From NCBI RefSeq assembly GCF_020085105.1, contig NC_058056.1:13514929-13578928 (forward strand): a DNA stretch of 64,000 bases. Reading direction: 5' to 3'. A program made the position numbers and the translations under genes. The notes under the pieces are model-generated. The model searched no databases, was not told where the DNA came from, and saw nothing but the letters and a program-made list of their open reading frames with translations. Origin of the DNA: Siniperca chuatsi. Its lineage: Eukaryota; Chordata; Actinopteri; Centrarchiformes; Sinipercidae. Below, piece by piece: positions 1 through 19,258 of the stretch. Position 1 is the stretch's first letter. Each line of letters opens with the position of its first letter.

Positions 1-1291
1 CTGTCAAACTCACTTGAGTGTATTTCCGAAAAAATACACCTTGCACTCTGCCAAAAATTTCATAATCCACTGAAATTAGGTCTTCGTTGGACATAGTGGA
101 CCTAAAAAAGGAGAAATAAGACAGTATTTAGGTTAGGGACATAATCATGCTTAGGGCCTATGTTCCAGCTACTACAAGCTATGCTAACAATTTATTTGTG
201 TTCAAACGATTTGAAACCTGGACAAATAACACGTTTAGCATCGTATTCATGCTGTATAAATACATGGTAGCTCGCTGTCAGTCATGTAATTCACCTGAAT
301 ATTGTTAGGAAGCCGCGAGAGGACCACTCAGCTCCGAAGCATCTCGATTTTAAAACATACGGGACTCTGCTTCAGGAAGTGATGTTCAATGGACCAATCA
401 GAGAACACCCGAGACACTTTTGGTTTCTAAGCAACGAATGTAAACGTTGGGAAAGAAGTCGCAACAGTTATTGGCTATCTACGAGTGGCTATATTTGTAA
501 CTAGCTAAACTCAACGTTACTTTTAATTCAGACGACATACAAAAAGCCAGTAAGTGTTTGAAATTCTAGACGGGGTTTGGGGGGAAATTTGTCAACCACA
601 CATGGAGTACTAAGTAGATAGCAGCTCGCTATTTTTTTTTCTGACATTGACTTCTGTTTGGCTAGCAGATGTTATCCAAGAAAAACAAGAAATGCCATGT
701 CAGCAATGTTTTGTCAAAGTGCTCAGAATGGTGCAAAGTGTATACATCTACACTGCATGACAACTTCATCTGCTAATAAAGACTTAGCAGTAATTCGGTC
801 GAAAGCTACAGAACGAGTATGTGGACCTCGAGTTGTCAATGGCTGTTTTCAAGGTCAAGAATTAATTGTCATTGGAAGGACCTGTATAATAAAATTTGGA
901 TTTGTAGCACATGCCTTTATAGTTTTTATCTTACCAGGCTGTCATTTATTCTGACTTGAATTTTTTTCTACATTTAGAGTAGAGACTAATTACATGGACT
1001 TAGAATTGCGTGGGTAATTTGAGACTGACGTGGGAGTCAAGCAAAGATTCGGTCACACCTGTGCTCTTATTTTATACAAATGGTCATACACGGCAGATGC
1101 CAGCTTTGTTCCCCCAGCCTTTTTCTTTATGAAGCTTACTTTATTTTTCTGCTTGTTTTAAAAAAAAATTAAATACAGGGGGAAAAAACCTCAGCAGCTG
1201 GTGCGGAGGACTCAGGTGTCTTTCGCAAAGATTTATGGAACAACAGTACAACCTCAACCCCAAGACATGATCTTCAACAACAGATAAAGTC
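1..1291 (+). other. Upstream region and probable 5' UTR of ZC2HC1C
   Basis: No convincing coding exon is seen. A 98-codon open frame at 658-954 has no recognisable domain and is probably chance or leader sequence. A good acceptor (pyrimidine/A-rich stretch then AG at 1176-1177) precedes 1178-1291, so this piece is a candidate 5' UTR segment continuous with the ATG at 1292. Promoter elements could not be identified. Confidence 0.35.
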
Positions 1292-3288
1292 ATGAGCACA
1301 TACACAAGAAGAAGACACAGCCCTCAAGGGCAGTACAACATTGCAGGAAAAAGACATGGCAGTGTTTATACCCAAGCACAACATGATGTTGTACCTGTTA
1401 GTGGAGCAGATGGTGTAGACAGGCCATTTCCAAACAAGCCTGTTAGCCACAGAAGACCTCTCAATCCCAGGACACAAGACTCACTTGATCTGTATGATTT
1501 TGAGAAAATCACTATTACAAAACAACCAAGAGGCACGTTGCCGCCCCAAGAACATCATTCAAATGGCATTAGAGAAACCAATGGATCCCAGCATCCAAGA
1601 AAAGACTCAGACAAACTTCCCAGAGGAGAACTGCAGATGGCCAGAGCAATTCATGCAAAAGAGCTCATTCTACAGGAGAAGCTGTGGAGGGTTGAGGAAA
1701 AAATAAGGCAAAAAATCAGCAGAGACTATATTGAAGCTGCTGCAGGTGAGGAGGAGAGGCACAACAGAGCAGAGAGGGAGAAAGCGCAGACAAAAACCAG
1801 GCTGTTTGAGCAGCAGAGGAGAGACCCAGTGAGAAGCAGAGAAATGATGATGCAAGAAAGAAGACAGGAGGATGTTAAACAACTTAGGAAGAGGCAAGAT
1901 CAGAGGAATGAGAACAGAATGAGGAATACACATGAAGAAGAGGGGGCCAGATGGAAAAGAGGGGAAATAGAATTTGCACAGTTGCAAAGAAAAGGACATA
2001 AAGGAAGTCATGAAATCACAGTTCATGAGCAAGAAGTGAGTGGAGAGCTGAACAAATCGAGGTGGGAAAATGTGAAAGAGCATACCAGAAGAAAAGGAGG
2101 GAATGAAAAAGATAATGGCATTTGGGGAGAGACAGGTGTGACATCACAGGAAGGACCAAGGAAAGCAAAAGAAAGAGTCCAAAATACAACCTCTATGGGT
2201 AATAAAGGTTGGACAAGAGAAAAGAAATATAAGGAGAGGACATGTAAGGAGATGTGCGGTTCAGACTATGAACAAGACATGCCTCAAATGAGTCAACAGA
2301 AAACTTCTCATAGAGCTGCAGCAGAAAACCACAGAGGTGCAGGAAGAAAACTGTCTGGGGAAACACTGCTTCCACCAGTTTCTAGTCATTCCAGCAGACC
2401 AGAGCAGGGGGAGCTCAGACTTATAGATAGCACAGACACTGGCCTCCAGCTTCTCCCTTGCAGAATCTGCAATAGAAAGTTTGCAAGTGAAAGATTAGAG
2501 AAGCATGTCCAAATCTGTAAAAAGGTGAAACAATCACATCGTCAAGTCTTCAACTCCTACATCAATAGGACCAAGGGATCCGCCATTGAGGAGTTCTGGA
2601 AAACCCACAGCAGAACCAAGACTCCAGAGGTAGGCCAGTAACATTTTTGCCTCTTTTAAAGGGCCAAGATTTATGTTAAAGGTACTCTGCAGTTTTTGAC
2701 CACTTGTATTGCTATAAAGCATTGTTTTTAAGAGTGGGTCCCACATAACTTTGTTTGTTTACAAAAAAACCCTCCACAGGGTACATTTACATTTACAAAG
2801 ACAAAGTCTAATTAGTTTAGTTCAAAGTCTAATTTAATCTTGATGACATCGTAGTGGGTAGGTTTGGAGACTACAAATTTATAACAAGAGTCTGCGATAC
2901 AAACTGGGGTGTACGGTTGTAAAGCAATGGGCATTTACTAGCTAGGGAGAATCTAATGAAAATATGCTATTGGTTCCATTATGGGAAATGTAGGATTCAG
3001 TTTTTTGGTCTCGACCCACACTGGGGACTAAAAGTCAGCATATCTCGACCTCAGCTTCTTCGATTTACCCTTTCTTTTATTGTTTGTTTGCATCAAATTC
3101 CCAACTTTATGTGAATTTAATGCTAAATTATTTTAAGTGAGTATTTACTGTTTTTGATAGGTATTTGATGTCTTTTTATTCAGGTTTTAAAGAAAAATAA
3201 CCTAAGACAGAACCACAAGGCCAGCACAAGGACTCTGCATGAGGGTCGACTCCCAGCTGGAAACTCACAGTCAAAATGGTCCAAGTAA
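1292..3288 (+). CDS. ZC2HC1C: ZC2HC1C-like zinc finger C2HC-type protein (FAM164C)
   Basis: Two coding exons: 1292-2629 (446 codons, donor gtaggc) and 3184-3288 (34 codons plus TAA, acceptor cag at 3181-3183), giving 480 aa. The N-terminal 380 residues are strongly charged (K, R, E, Q) and look helical or disordered, with a motif FPNKPVSHRRPLNPRTQ near residue 46. The diagnostic part is a C2HC finger at about 388-412 with ligands Cys390, Cys393, His405 and Cys409, followed by a stretch rich in basic residues. The second exon ends in a basic tail (QSKWSK) as in the ZC2HC1 family. Molecular function of this family is poorly known; the finger presumably binds zinc. It is convergent with NEK9, the same arrangement as in human. 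Start chosen as the first ATG of the long frame; a spliced leader may lie upstream. Family assignment is firm, paralogue C rests on the finger plus synteny. Confidence 0.85.
2665..2800. repeat. Interspersed repeat fragment in ZC2HC1C intron
   Basis: The start (TTAAAGGTACTCTGCAGTTT) resembles a second piece at about 16168-16200 inside the first lectin gene intron. It is probably a short member of a dispersed teleost repeat family. The boundaries are approximate. Confidence 0.35.
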
Positions 3289-3645
3289 GCTGACCCGAAT
3301 GGACCCAGAAACATTTGGCACTGAACCAGTTTAACAAGAAATCCTCTGGTGTCAGCACATCAAGTCACCCATCACCATCTCGTTATTGTCAGTAGTCTCT
3401 GAATTGTTTGATTTAATCCCTTATTAGAATGTTGTTAAAGATTTCTTGTCTACATTGTTGGAATATTACTCGTTATTTAAAGTACACATTACCCAGAGAG
3501 TCTCTGTACACTACAAGTCAGTACAACAGCAAATAACAAGAGAAAAGAAAACACACAATATTACATGTAAAAGTACACACACATACACACGCACTCACAC
3601 ACAAGCACAGGTAATACTGTTAATAGGATACCAAGGTTTAGGTTA

Positions 3646-4420
3646 GTAATTTTAAAAACAGAGTTTACCATAACAGGATTGGGGTAGCTTTTTGTCAGGA
3701 GGAAAAACAGTCAGTGATTTGGGTTCCAGCCGGTGAAATTCATAATTTACAGAAAAATGTTTTATCAACAGAGCTCGGTAGGCAAAGGCTGGACGACCAA
3801 AAGAGTTCATGTTAAATCGAAGAATAGTTAGATAACTGGCAAAAAGGGAATGTAAGGGACGTGATGGAGTAATAAGGCTGGAGATATATGACGGAGCCAG
3901 TCCATTTAAAGCCTTATAGATAAGGAGGATTTTAAAATCTTGTGAGGACTCTAGCAGCTGCGTTCTGGACCAGTTGGAGACCTTTTTTTGTTGTCTTAGG
4001 CAGGCCAGAGAATAGTGCATTACAGTAGTCAATTATAGATTATGTGAAGGCTTGTAGGCCTAGAAGGTAATTTGGGCTATTTTACGAAGGTGGAAGAAGG
4101 CAGTTCGTGTTATATACTTGATGTGTGGCTAAAATGAAAGAGAGGGATCAAATACTATTCCCAGATTCTTAACTGTATGGGTCTGAGAAATTGTGCAGCC
4201 ATCAAGGTTAATGGAAAGATCTGTAAAAAGTGATGTGAATCTAGCTGGACCAACAAGCATCATTTCGGACTTGTGTGCATTCAAATGCAGAAAATAATTG
4301 CACATCCAGTGATGGACTTCCAACAAGCATGTCACTAATTTAACCAGCTGGGAGGAGTCATTGACTGCTACAGGAAGATAGATTTGTGTGTCATTAGCAT
4401 AGCAGTGATACCTTATATCT
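3646..4420 (-). mobile_element. LINE remnant, reverse transcriptase C-terminal part (L2/Rex-like)
   Basis: On the minus strand two open pieces, 4129-4335 and 3652-4032, read like the C-terminal half of a non-LTR reverse transcriptase. The first has the pattern WMCNYFLHLNAHKSEMM then KNLGIVFDPSLSF. The second has DFKILLIYKALNGLAPSYI and a GRPAFAYRA-like block. This is the typical L2/Rex/CR1-group tail. The copy is 5'-truncated and the two pieces are separated by a frame change near 4030-4130, so it is inactive. It lies between the convergent ends of ZC2HC1C and NEK9. Confidence 0.7.
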
Positions 4421-6040
4421 TACCTATTAACTGAACAGAACTGTCTAAGGTAGTTTTGGCTCTTTACAAGGATAGTGCATGTTATTATCAACAAATAGAA
4501 ATAGCTACAGTATATTGTAGCTTACATTGTTGAAAATATTGACTATACACACACATAGCAAAAGAGAGCTGTTAGTTTTATTTATGGCTTTTACACAAAG
4601 CATGACACAACAGTATGACTGTGAGAGGAGTGTCTATACAACTGTTACATCTCCACAATATTTGGTTAACTGTTGAAAAAAATAAACCATATTTTAAATG
4701 CTGTCAACACACTATAAAAAAAATTCACCTAAGGCACGGCATTTTCAGATTTGCACTCATTTTGGTTTCAATAGCTTGCTAAGGCACTCTGATTGGTTTT
4801 TAACGTTTTACTGTGTGAAAATACTGCCAGTGTTATACTGTACTGTTGACATCTGACAGTTCACCAACTATGAGTAAACAAATTGTAAACTATGACAAAG
4901 GGTTTTACACACATATGTCAGCACACAATAAACAAGACCTCAAACAAAATGCAATTACATATTTGCTTTCACAAATGATGTATAATATGGCAAAACAACA
5001 TTTGTGAAAGTACCAAAGACAGATAAAATGGTTACAAAATGCAATAACATTATAGCTGCAAGGTCAGCTATATTATATATGCTTTAAAGACCACGTTTTC
5101 CATATTAAAAAAAAAACAGTTCAAGTGTTCATATATGTCACAATGAAGACCTACGTGTGCTGCACCTACAAGAATTCCCAAGTCAAAGGCAGTAAGAAAA
5201 ACTAACTAAAATGAGTGCTAAAATGAATCAGTAGTTTCATGTTTCACACAAATGCTTTTATATGAGAATAAAACATGCAAATTTAAAAAGTATATATTTG
5301 CATGATAATTAGAATATGTTCGTAATAGCTAACATGTATGATAAATATGGAGAATAAAAAGGCTATTTTGTATTTGGCACTTTAGCTTTTTAAGAATATC
5401 AAATGAAATAAAAATAAAGTGATACATAAGAAAGTTATGCTTTCACATTGGAAGATGGCGCTAACATGAGTCAATCTGCACAACATACTGGCTGCCCATC
5501 TCTCAACAACTGAGAAGAGGAAACCCCAATTTTTGCATGTATTAGCAAAGGTTTCCTATTTGCATAAGCTGATCTTACCTGTTATGTGATAAATTCTAAT
5601 ATCTGAGGCACTAAGGACTGAAGCCTCAATGCGGACATCACTTATAGTCAACAATAATACCACCAAAACATGGACTTAACATTCACATTGCAGAGTAACA
5701 CTATGATGATTGTCTCTCACAGGTCCGATGCATCATGTTGATTCCAGCCAACATTTCAGTCTGTGGAGAAACTAGCTAGATCACTCCACCCAGGTGAACA
5801 CAAGCGCGCATATGAGAGTGTGCAAGGTATTATACAGTATTACATATGCAATATGCAAAATGTAATCATGCAACTTGGCGCTCTGTCAAACGTGTATACT
5901 GTAATGTAACCACTGTGAACAGGCACGAGGCTGCACCCTCTGCTGCACCTCTAACCGAGCCTCCACTCCCCATCTAACCAGCTTGTTTAATTCAATAAAT
6001 GCTGAGAGTTTTGACACTTCTCCCATGATCAGAACATCTG
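4421..6040. other. AT-rich intergenic region, probable NEK9 3' UTR side
   Basis: No coding signal is seen on either strand. A minus-strand AATAAA (4577-4582 on the plus strand as TTTATT) could end a long NEK9 3' UTR. The rest is unremarkable AT-rich sequence. Confidence 0.4.
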
Positions 6041-6044
6041 CAGC

Positions 6045-13191
<7,147 letters not shown>

Positions 13192-13870
13192 TTCTGTTTA
13201 GGGACTTATTAGCCAGCGGCAGTGATGGAAATAACCCGAACAGGCCTAACGACAACTCTTTCTAAAAGACTCCTACAAAACCGTACACACGTCTAACATG
13301 TTACCCGTGTCGGCTAACAAAGTGGCCTGTCAAAGTATGAGTAGTGCTACCAGATGCCTCAAAGCCACTCCGAATATACAACGTAAGAAAAATACAACGT
13401 AGCAAAATACGTGCAACAGTAGTAGCTGCACCAGTGTCAAGCGTGACACAACAAAAATGAGGACGTTGAGCCAACCGTTAGAAGTTTCAGAATAAAAGCC
13501 GTAACTTCAAGCGTGTCGTGGTGTATTTTACTATGAAAGCCAACAGAGCGTATTTCCGGTAATGGCACTAGTCCCGGCTCTATCTGTTTAGCTTGACTTG
13601 GCTAACAGTTAAATTAGCAAGACGAAACTACAGCGCCGCCTGGCCATGGATGTGCGCTTGGCACTATAAGATCCTGAACTGTCACGGAAGTGTTACCACA
13701 CTTTAAGTAAGTCTGCATAACAAATACACAAGTAACGGATGTTTGAAATTGTTTGGTCTAGTCTGACAATCAACTAAAGAGGCAACACACCGTGAACTCG
13801 TCCATCGTTTCCTTGCGCTCAAACCCGGAAACTGTTAAAGTAAACGGTCTCCGTCGTCTCCTTGGCTAGG

Positions 13871-13911
<41 letters not shown>

Positions 13912-14784
13912 TATGTATCAATCTTATTTCTTCTAATTTCTCTACACTAGCGACTATAAATGAAAATATGGGACGTTACGCAAGTAGCAGATCCAATCTA
14001 AGTATCATATACATAACATTTTAAAGTTTCAATTCACAATTTTAATTTCATACCAAATTATCAGGACTAATGACACTATGATACTTCAAACTTCTTTTAC
14101 CATAGGGGGGTGTAATATGGGTAAAATCCTATCACGGTATGAATAATTTTACATTTAGATATCAATACATTCACTGTATAGTACATTTTCTGGAAAAATC
14201 AATTGAACTGTTAATGGATAAGATAACCAGACAGGAATATATATATATAAATATCATATCAAAAGCCAATATTGTCACAAAGCTGTCCTGCTCATTGATT
14301 TAAAACATTGCCTGCAATGGTCTAATATCAGAAGGGATAGTTACCGTGGTATAAACAGTAGGCTAACTACTGGTACGTCACGACCCAGACTTCTAGACGT
14401 ACAGTACATCACATCATCGACCACCCATCTGATTAGATCTTTGTCCCATGTGGGCGGTAAATTAGAGGCCACCAGAACAAACTTTATGCCTAAATCAGTA
14501 TGTATCAGGGTGTGTCACGTGTAAAGTAGATTAAATGAACTTCTCATTATGTCCATCAGTATGCCTTTCCGTAAAAACCTAAAATAACAGATAACAACTT
14601 TTCTTACGACTTTCAGGAGACATTTCCACATAAGAGAGAAAGGGGGTAAAGGGGAGTCAAGCACACACACACACTCTCGCAAACACGGTTTTGTAATGTT
14701 GACAGAGCAGCCGCCTCACAGATAAAAGTGACATGCTGGGGCAATTTCTGAGTAAAAACCTGAAGACCAGAGGGATATCCAGAC
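13192..14784. other. Spacer: NEK9 5' flank and upstream region of CTL-A
   Basis: No coding exon is seen. 13192-13850 should hold the NEK9 5' UTR and promoter; no TATA box is evident. A pure T run of 45 bases lies at 13874-13918, possibly the A-tail of a minus-strand retroelement, but no element body was recognised next to it. The remainder is AT-rich. A CA/CT-rich patch at 14664-14680 precedes CTL-A. Confidence 0.5.
13874..13918. repeat. Poly(T) tract, 45 bases
   Basis: An uninterrupted run of T immediately upstream of NEK9. Such runs are prone to length error in sequencing. Confidence 0.95.
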
Positions 14785-17700
14785 ATGATTTCAAATGATG
14801 AAAACAGCACAAATGGAAAATCAATACACCACAACACAGGAAGAAAAGGTAGGCTTGTGTTATTTAACTGCCCTTGTAATGAAATCTACTGTATGATTAT
14901 CTGTTGTTCACTTTGAGCTCACATCAAAGTGTCTGTTTGTTCAGGATCTATGTGCACAGTCAGAATTGGGGCCAGAAGTTTTCCGCTGTATCCATTGGCT
15001 ATCGCGTGTTTAGGACTGCTAAACACTATTCTGATGTTAACTGCTGTTGTTATTGGGATTTACTGTGAGTACAAAGATCCAAGCAAAGTGTTGTATCTCT
15101 ACTTCACCTGTTTTGAGTCAGTTTGAAGTACACTATACTGAAGGATTCATTAACTAACTAACTAACTATTTATCGTTTCTATACCCAATGCTATGAATTG
15201 GTAGATACATTTAAAAAAAGGAACTTGTTTTCTCAGTATCACCTATAAGATGAATAAAAAAAGTGATTCTCTTTTTTCTGCCATCATAGGTGGCAAAGTC
15301 ATTGAGGTATCCACTCCCCACCAAATAACAGCACAAGCGCTCATCATAGAAGTGAAGCAACTTCAGATAATGCAGAATGAAGCGATCAAAGCTCAAGAAG
15401 AGACCAAACAAGCATTAAAGGAAGAGCTCAGGAACCGACAGCAACTGAAACTGCACTTAGAGCAGAACAAGACCCTCAGTGACGGCATTCAGAGGACGCT
15501 TGAGACACTACAACAGGAGAAAGCAACACTGAAGTCTGAAACATCTGATATTTGTGAGAGCCCATTGCATTCACTTTTTAATGCATTTTGGATTCAGACC
15601 TTTTCTTTTTGTTGTGACTTTAACTCATTTTCTTCTTTAACAGTGGAAAGTTGTGGACGCTGCCTGCCAGGATGGGTTTTATTTAACACATCATGCTACT
15701 TCCATTCTAAATCACTATCCAGTCCCTTAAAGAGCTGGTCAGACAGCAGGTCAGACTGTATCAGCCGTGGCGCCAATCTGACTATGATTGATAACTGGGA
15801 GGAGCAGGTGAGTCCAGTATGCTGTCGGTGGAAAACGAGACGAAAGAGTGGGTAGAGTTATTCTTGGTGTTTTAATGTACGCCAGTAGCTTTTTGAAAAG
15901 TCTCAGCAAAGTATCAGCATGACAAAGGCCGCAGAAATCAAGTGACATTCTCAGTGGTTGGTAGGGATGGAGCAGATGAGGATGTTCAGTCACTGTTAGC
16001 ACAGCTGTATATTTATGAAGCGGCAGTTTGTTTATCCGTCTGATTATGCACGCTGAGAAATTTCCTCATTATCACTGTAGTTAGGAAAGATTTATCTGTT
16101 ATCTGTTCATGAGTGAGGCTGGCAAGACAGGTGGATTTGTACTTAAAAATCTTGCTATGTGCAGCTTTAAAGGTGCCCTGCTGTGTGGAGTTTTTGACTA
16201 CTAGTCGCTCGATAGATATTTGTTGTTCTACCAGCAGCCACAATGATGCACATGCCCTGAGCATGGAGGTGTTATGATACACATTGTTGCCGACTGCAGA
16301 GGGATCTTTTACAGATGTGCAGTGGCCAGGTCTTTTGACATTTGACATGTCAAAGCAGAAAAAGCACAGGTGCAAATTAATAAAATGAATGATGGCTGAA
16401 TTCCATTTAGCTGCTTCAGTTTCAGGGTCCTGGTATTGTGCATGCTGGAATAGAACTGAGATGCTTTCTCTTGTTGTGAAGCACTTTGTACTTTGTTTTG
16501 ATAAGTGCTCTATAAATAAAGTTTTATTATTATGTTGTTACCGTTATTAGTAACACCTGTACCTTTCCTGCCATGACGATGAAGTCAAAAAGGCCTATTA
16601 TACAATATATACTGTAGTGCAGAGGTTTTCAAACTGTGAGACCTGCCTCATGGCAGTGTTTACAAAACAAGTTATTGTAGTTCGCCCAGCTAATTTGGCC
16701 TGCTTACCAACACAGTCAACATTTGCAGTGGAAACACGGAGGCAAATAAGGTAATTAAAGTAGCATAAATAAGTGATTTCTGATACTAAAACTACAGAAG
16801 CTAAACCAAAATGTCGGAAATAAGATGAATAGCGGGTTTAACTTAGTCTGGCTAAAGTCCGCGGTCTCAGTGTGTGATATGCATATGATAGCATGCGACT
16901 TGTGCCACAAACGGAGACCGGAGGCGTTTTAAGGAGAGAGGAGAGTGGCGGAGGCGTTTAGCGAGTTTAACCTGAAGGCTCAGAGGCCTTACAACGAGTT
17001 GCACCATGCATTGGAAAGGTAGTAAAGGCCCATACCAATGTGGACACATTCACCTTCTGGTAAAGTTGAAGATATAGTAAAGATGGCAACAGTACAGCGT
17101 TATTGGGAGGGGAGAGGGGAGTTGGGGGTTGGTCTGAGGCCCACAGTTTAAGAAAACCCTTGCTGTGGTGTATTCACAAAATTATTCTGAAAGTTTGTCT
17201 TGATCTGAAATGATCTGCTATGAGAAGGCCCTAGATTATGTTGTTATGTGAAAGCTAATGTTTTTTTTTTAGACATGCTCATCAGTTGCTAGCTAGGCCT
17301 GCGCTAATAAATACGGTAAAGATGTACTTTTAAGTAACAAACTGTGATGTTGTTTAACCTCTGTTTATCTAGCTAAATCTTTATGAGTATCTACCAAAAC
17401 TGGATCCAAGCATTCGACCGTGGTGGATCAAGCCAGGGGGAGTCTGGATTGGCCTTTCGGATATTCAGCAAGAGGGCCATTGGGTGTGGTTGAATAATGT
17501 GACTCTGCTGGATAGAGGGTAAGAGCTTTAAAACTTGCAGTGTTGCTGTGTTAAAAGAATATGACATTTTTGGAAATACGCTTATTGGCTTTCTTGTTGA
17601 GAGTTAGATGAGAAGATCAATACCACTCTCATGACTCATGTACGGTAAATATGTAGCTGGAGCCAGCAGATGATTAACTTAGCTTAGTATAAAGACTCCT

Positions 17701-18413
17701 GTAAAACCACAACTTGTGTTTTTACATTTCTGTTTGTGTACAGATTAAACAAACTAGATATAAAGTGAGCTTAAGAAGTTCGGGCTGGCTTTTAGTGTTT
17801 ATGCTAAGCTATGCTAAATGCCTGCTGACTGTAGCTTCGTATTTAGTCTACAACTATGAGAATGGTATCAATCTTCTCATTAACTCTCAGCAAAAAAGGA
17901 ACTTATTATAATTCCCAAAATTAACTTCATAATCAAGAATGATCATGAACCTTGTAAATAATTCTCTGAATAGTTGTAAAATGAGGTATCCATTAAACCA
18001 CAAGCTGCATCTTCCTGTAAAATTTAAAAGAGATTTTGAAATGTATGTGATTGAATTAGTTTTGGCGTATTAAAGTGGTCAAATCAAATTCTTAAATGGC
18101 AACATGTTAATGACACCTGACTGCAACATCAATCTGTTGACTGATTCAGATCCTTTCATCTGATAATTACCCACAATTCATGCAAAAAAAGAATACAAAG
18201 ACATAAGAATATAAAGATATAAATATATATAAAAATTTAAAAGTATATCTCGGGCCTTGCTTTAGGTACTGGATACATGGGGAGCCCAACAACTATGGAG
18301 CACAGGGTGAGGACTGTGCCGCACTTATGAACATTAACAACCCCAGGGCAACGTGGTTTGACGGAAATTGCCAAGAGAACAGGGAATGGTTATGTGAAAT
18401 GGATCCCAACTAG
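14785..18413 (+). CDS. CTL-A: type II C-type lectin receptor (CD209/CLEC4-like)
   Basis: Six exons in phase: 14785-14848, 14945-15064, 15290-15553, 15644-15807, 17373-17518 and 18266-18413 (TAG), 301 aa. Residues 1-35 are cytoplasmic, about 36-60 form the TM helix (CLGLLNTILMLTAVVIGIY), 62-149 form a Leu/Gln/Glu coiled-coil neck, and 150-301 form the C-type lectin domain beginning CGRCLPGWVLFNTSCYF. The lectin core WIGL is at exon 5, and exon 6 carries GEPN and CAALMN. The EPN triplet predicts mannose-type calcium-dependent sugar binding, but the usual WND is WFD. An AATAAA at 18556-18561 fits the 3' end. Intron 4 holds several repeats, including a hAT MITE. No TATA box is seen. Likely a surface pattern-recognition receptor on myeloid cells (family inference). 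The exact orthologue among teleost CD209/CLEC4 genes is uncertain. Confidence 0.85.
16168..16380. repeat. Interspersed repeat fragment in CTL-A intron 4
   Basis: The sequence from TTTAAAGGTGCCCTGCTGTG onward resembles the piece in the ZC2HC1C intron near 2670. It is an unclassified teleost repeat with approximate edges. Confidence 0.35.
16390..16545 (+). mobile_element. LINE/SINE 3' end (L2-type tail)
   Basis: The tail GAAGCACTTTG ... GTGCTCTATAAATAAAG followed by TTATTATTAT is the typical 3' end of L2-group LINEs and SINEs that share it in fish. Only the 3' terminal part is present. Confidence 0.65.
16620..17162. mobile_element. hAT-type MITE with 8-bp target duplication
   Basis: The left end CAGAGGTTTTCAAACTGTGA and the right end read in reverse complement (CAAGGGTTTTCTTAAACTGTG) form terminal inverted repeats. 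They are flanked by CTGTAGTG (16612-16619) and CTGTGGTG (17163-17170), an 8-bp duplication with one change. No transposase is seen, so it is non-autonomous. Confidence 0.8.
17556..17930. mobile_element. Foldback MITE (percomorph family) in CTL-A intron 5
   Basis: The left arm (TGACATTTTTGGAAATACGC, then GAGAGTTAGATGAGAAGATC and ACCACTCTCAT) returns as its reverse complement at about 17855-17930 (ATGAGAATGGTATCAATCTT, then CTCATTAACTCTCAGC). It is a foldback element without coding capacity. Confidence 0.7.
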
Positions 18414-18599
18414 CTGTGGAGAGCATGGTGGTCCAGGCTAGTTTTTGTCAAAGAAGTTGCCTCCATAATGTCAAACAAGCTTGGAACCATCATATGAGAA
18501 GAGAAGACCCAGTTGTTTTCCATATTAGGATTTATTGCAAGTTTCGTTGGTCTTGAATAAATACATGAAATATATTAACAACAGTGGTTCTACAATGCA

Positions 18600-18740
18600 G
18601 TTGTGCTTTAGTTGCTAACCGTCTCCTGCTTGTAGCTTCATATTTAACGGACAGATATGAGAATGGTATCAATTAATTCATCTAACTCTCGGTAAGAAAT
18701 TGAATGAGCGTATTCCCAAATGTATTCCCAAAATGTCTAA
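18600..18740. mobile_element. Right-arm remnant of the same foldback MITE family
   Basis: The stretch GTAGCTTCATATTTAACGGA then ATGAGAATGGTATCAA and CTAACTCTCGG matches the right arm of the element at 17556-17930. Only one arm remains. Confidence 0.65.
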
Positions 18741-19084
18741 CTATTCCTTCACCAAAATGTTCTGCAGAAGGCTTTAGCTACATGTTCCAACAGTACTGCG
18801 CTTGGACATCCTCCATCTTCTTGGAATAGTTCATAACAGATCCTGCAGCTCAACACTCTGGTATCCCTGGATAGTTTTAGAGACCTCATTAAGGGCATTA
18901 TTAATCTTACAGTAGTTGTACATGTTTTTAGCAGTGATGCTCTTGACTAACACATTCATGCTTTTGATTAACACTTGATTAATATAATGGATGTTTTTAT
19001 TCTTATTAATGATTATTTTGTTTTATAACTGTTGTCCTGCCTTCTTTTGTTACTGCTTAGTTAAAACAGGGATGGCAATGTTGG

Positions 19085-19258
19085 CCTGTCCGTTGGTCAG
19101 TCCAGACTAAAATATCTCAACAACTATTGGATGGATGTCATGACATTTTGTACAGACATCATGGTCCCCAGAGGATGAATTCTAATGACTTTGGCGATCC
19201 TCTGAATTTTCCTCTAGCGCCACCGTCAAGTCAAAATTTTCATTTGTCGAATACCTGG
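19085..19258 (+). repeat. Interspersed repeat, family also seen at 23915, 31715 and 34078
   Basis: The segment with CAACAACTATTGGATGGATG, then CTCTAGCGCCACCGTCAAG, matches the spacer repeats at 23925-24080 and 31725-31880. Its right edge abuts the lectin pseudogene fragment at 19259. Confidence 0.7.

Noticed and set aside
658-954. 98-codon ORF upstream of ZC2HC1C
   Set aside because: No domain, no codon pattern and no splice partner; probably leader or chance.
13874-13918. Processed pseudogene or retrotransposon tail
   Set aside because: The 45-T run has no recognisable gene or element body beside it, so it is listed only as a homopolymer.
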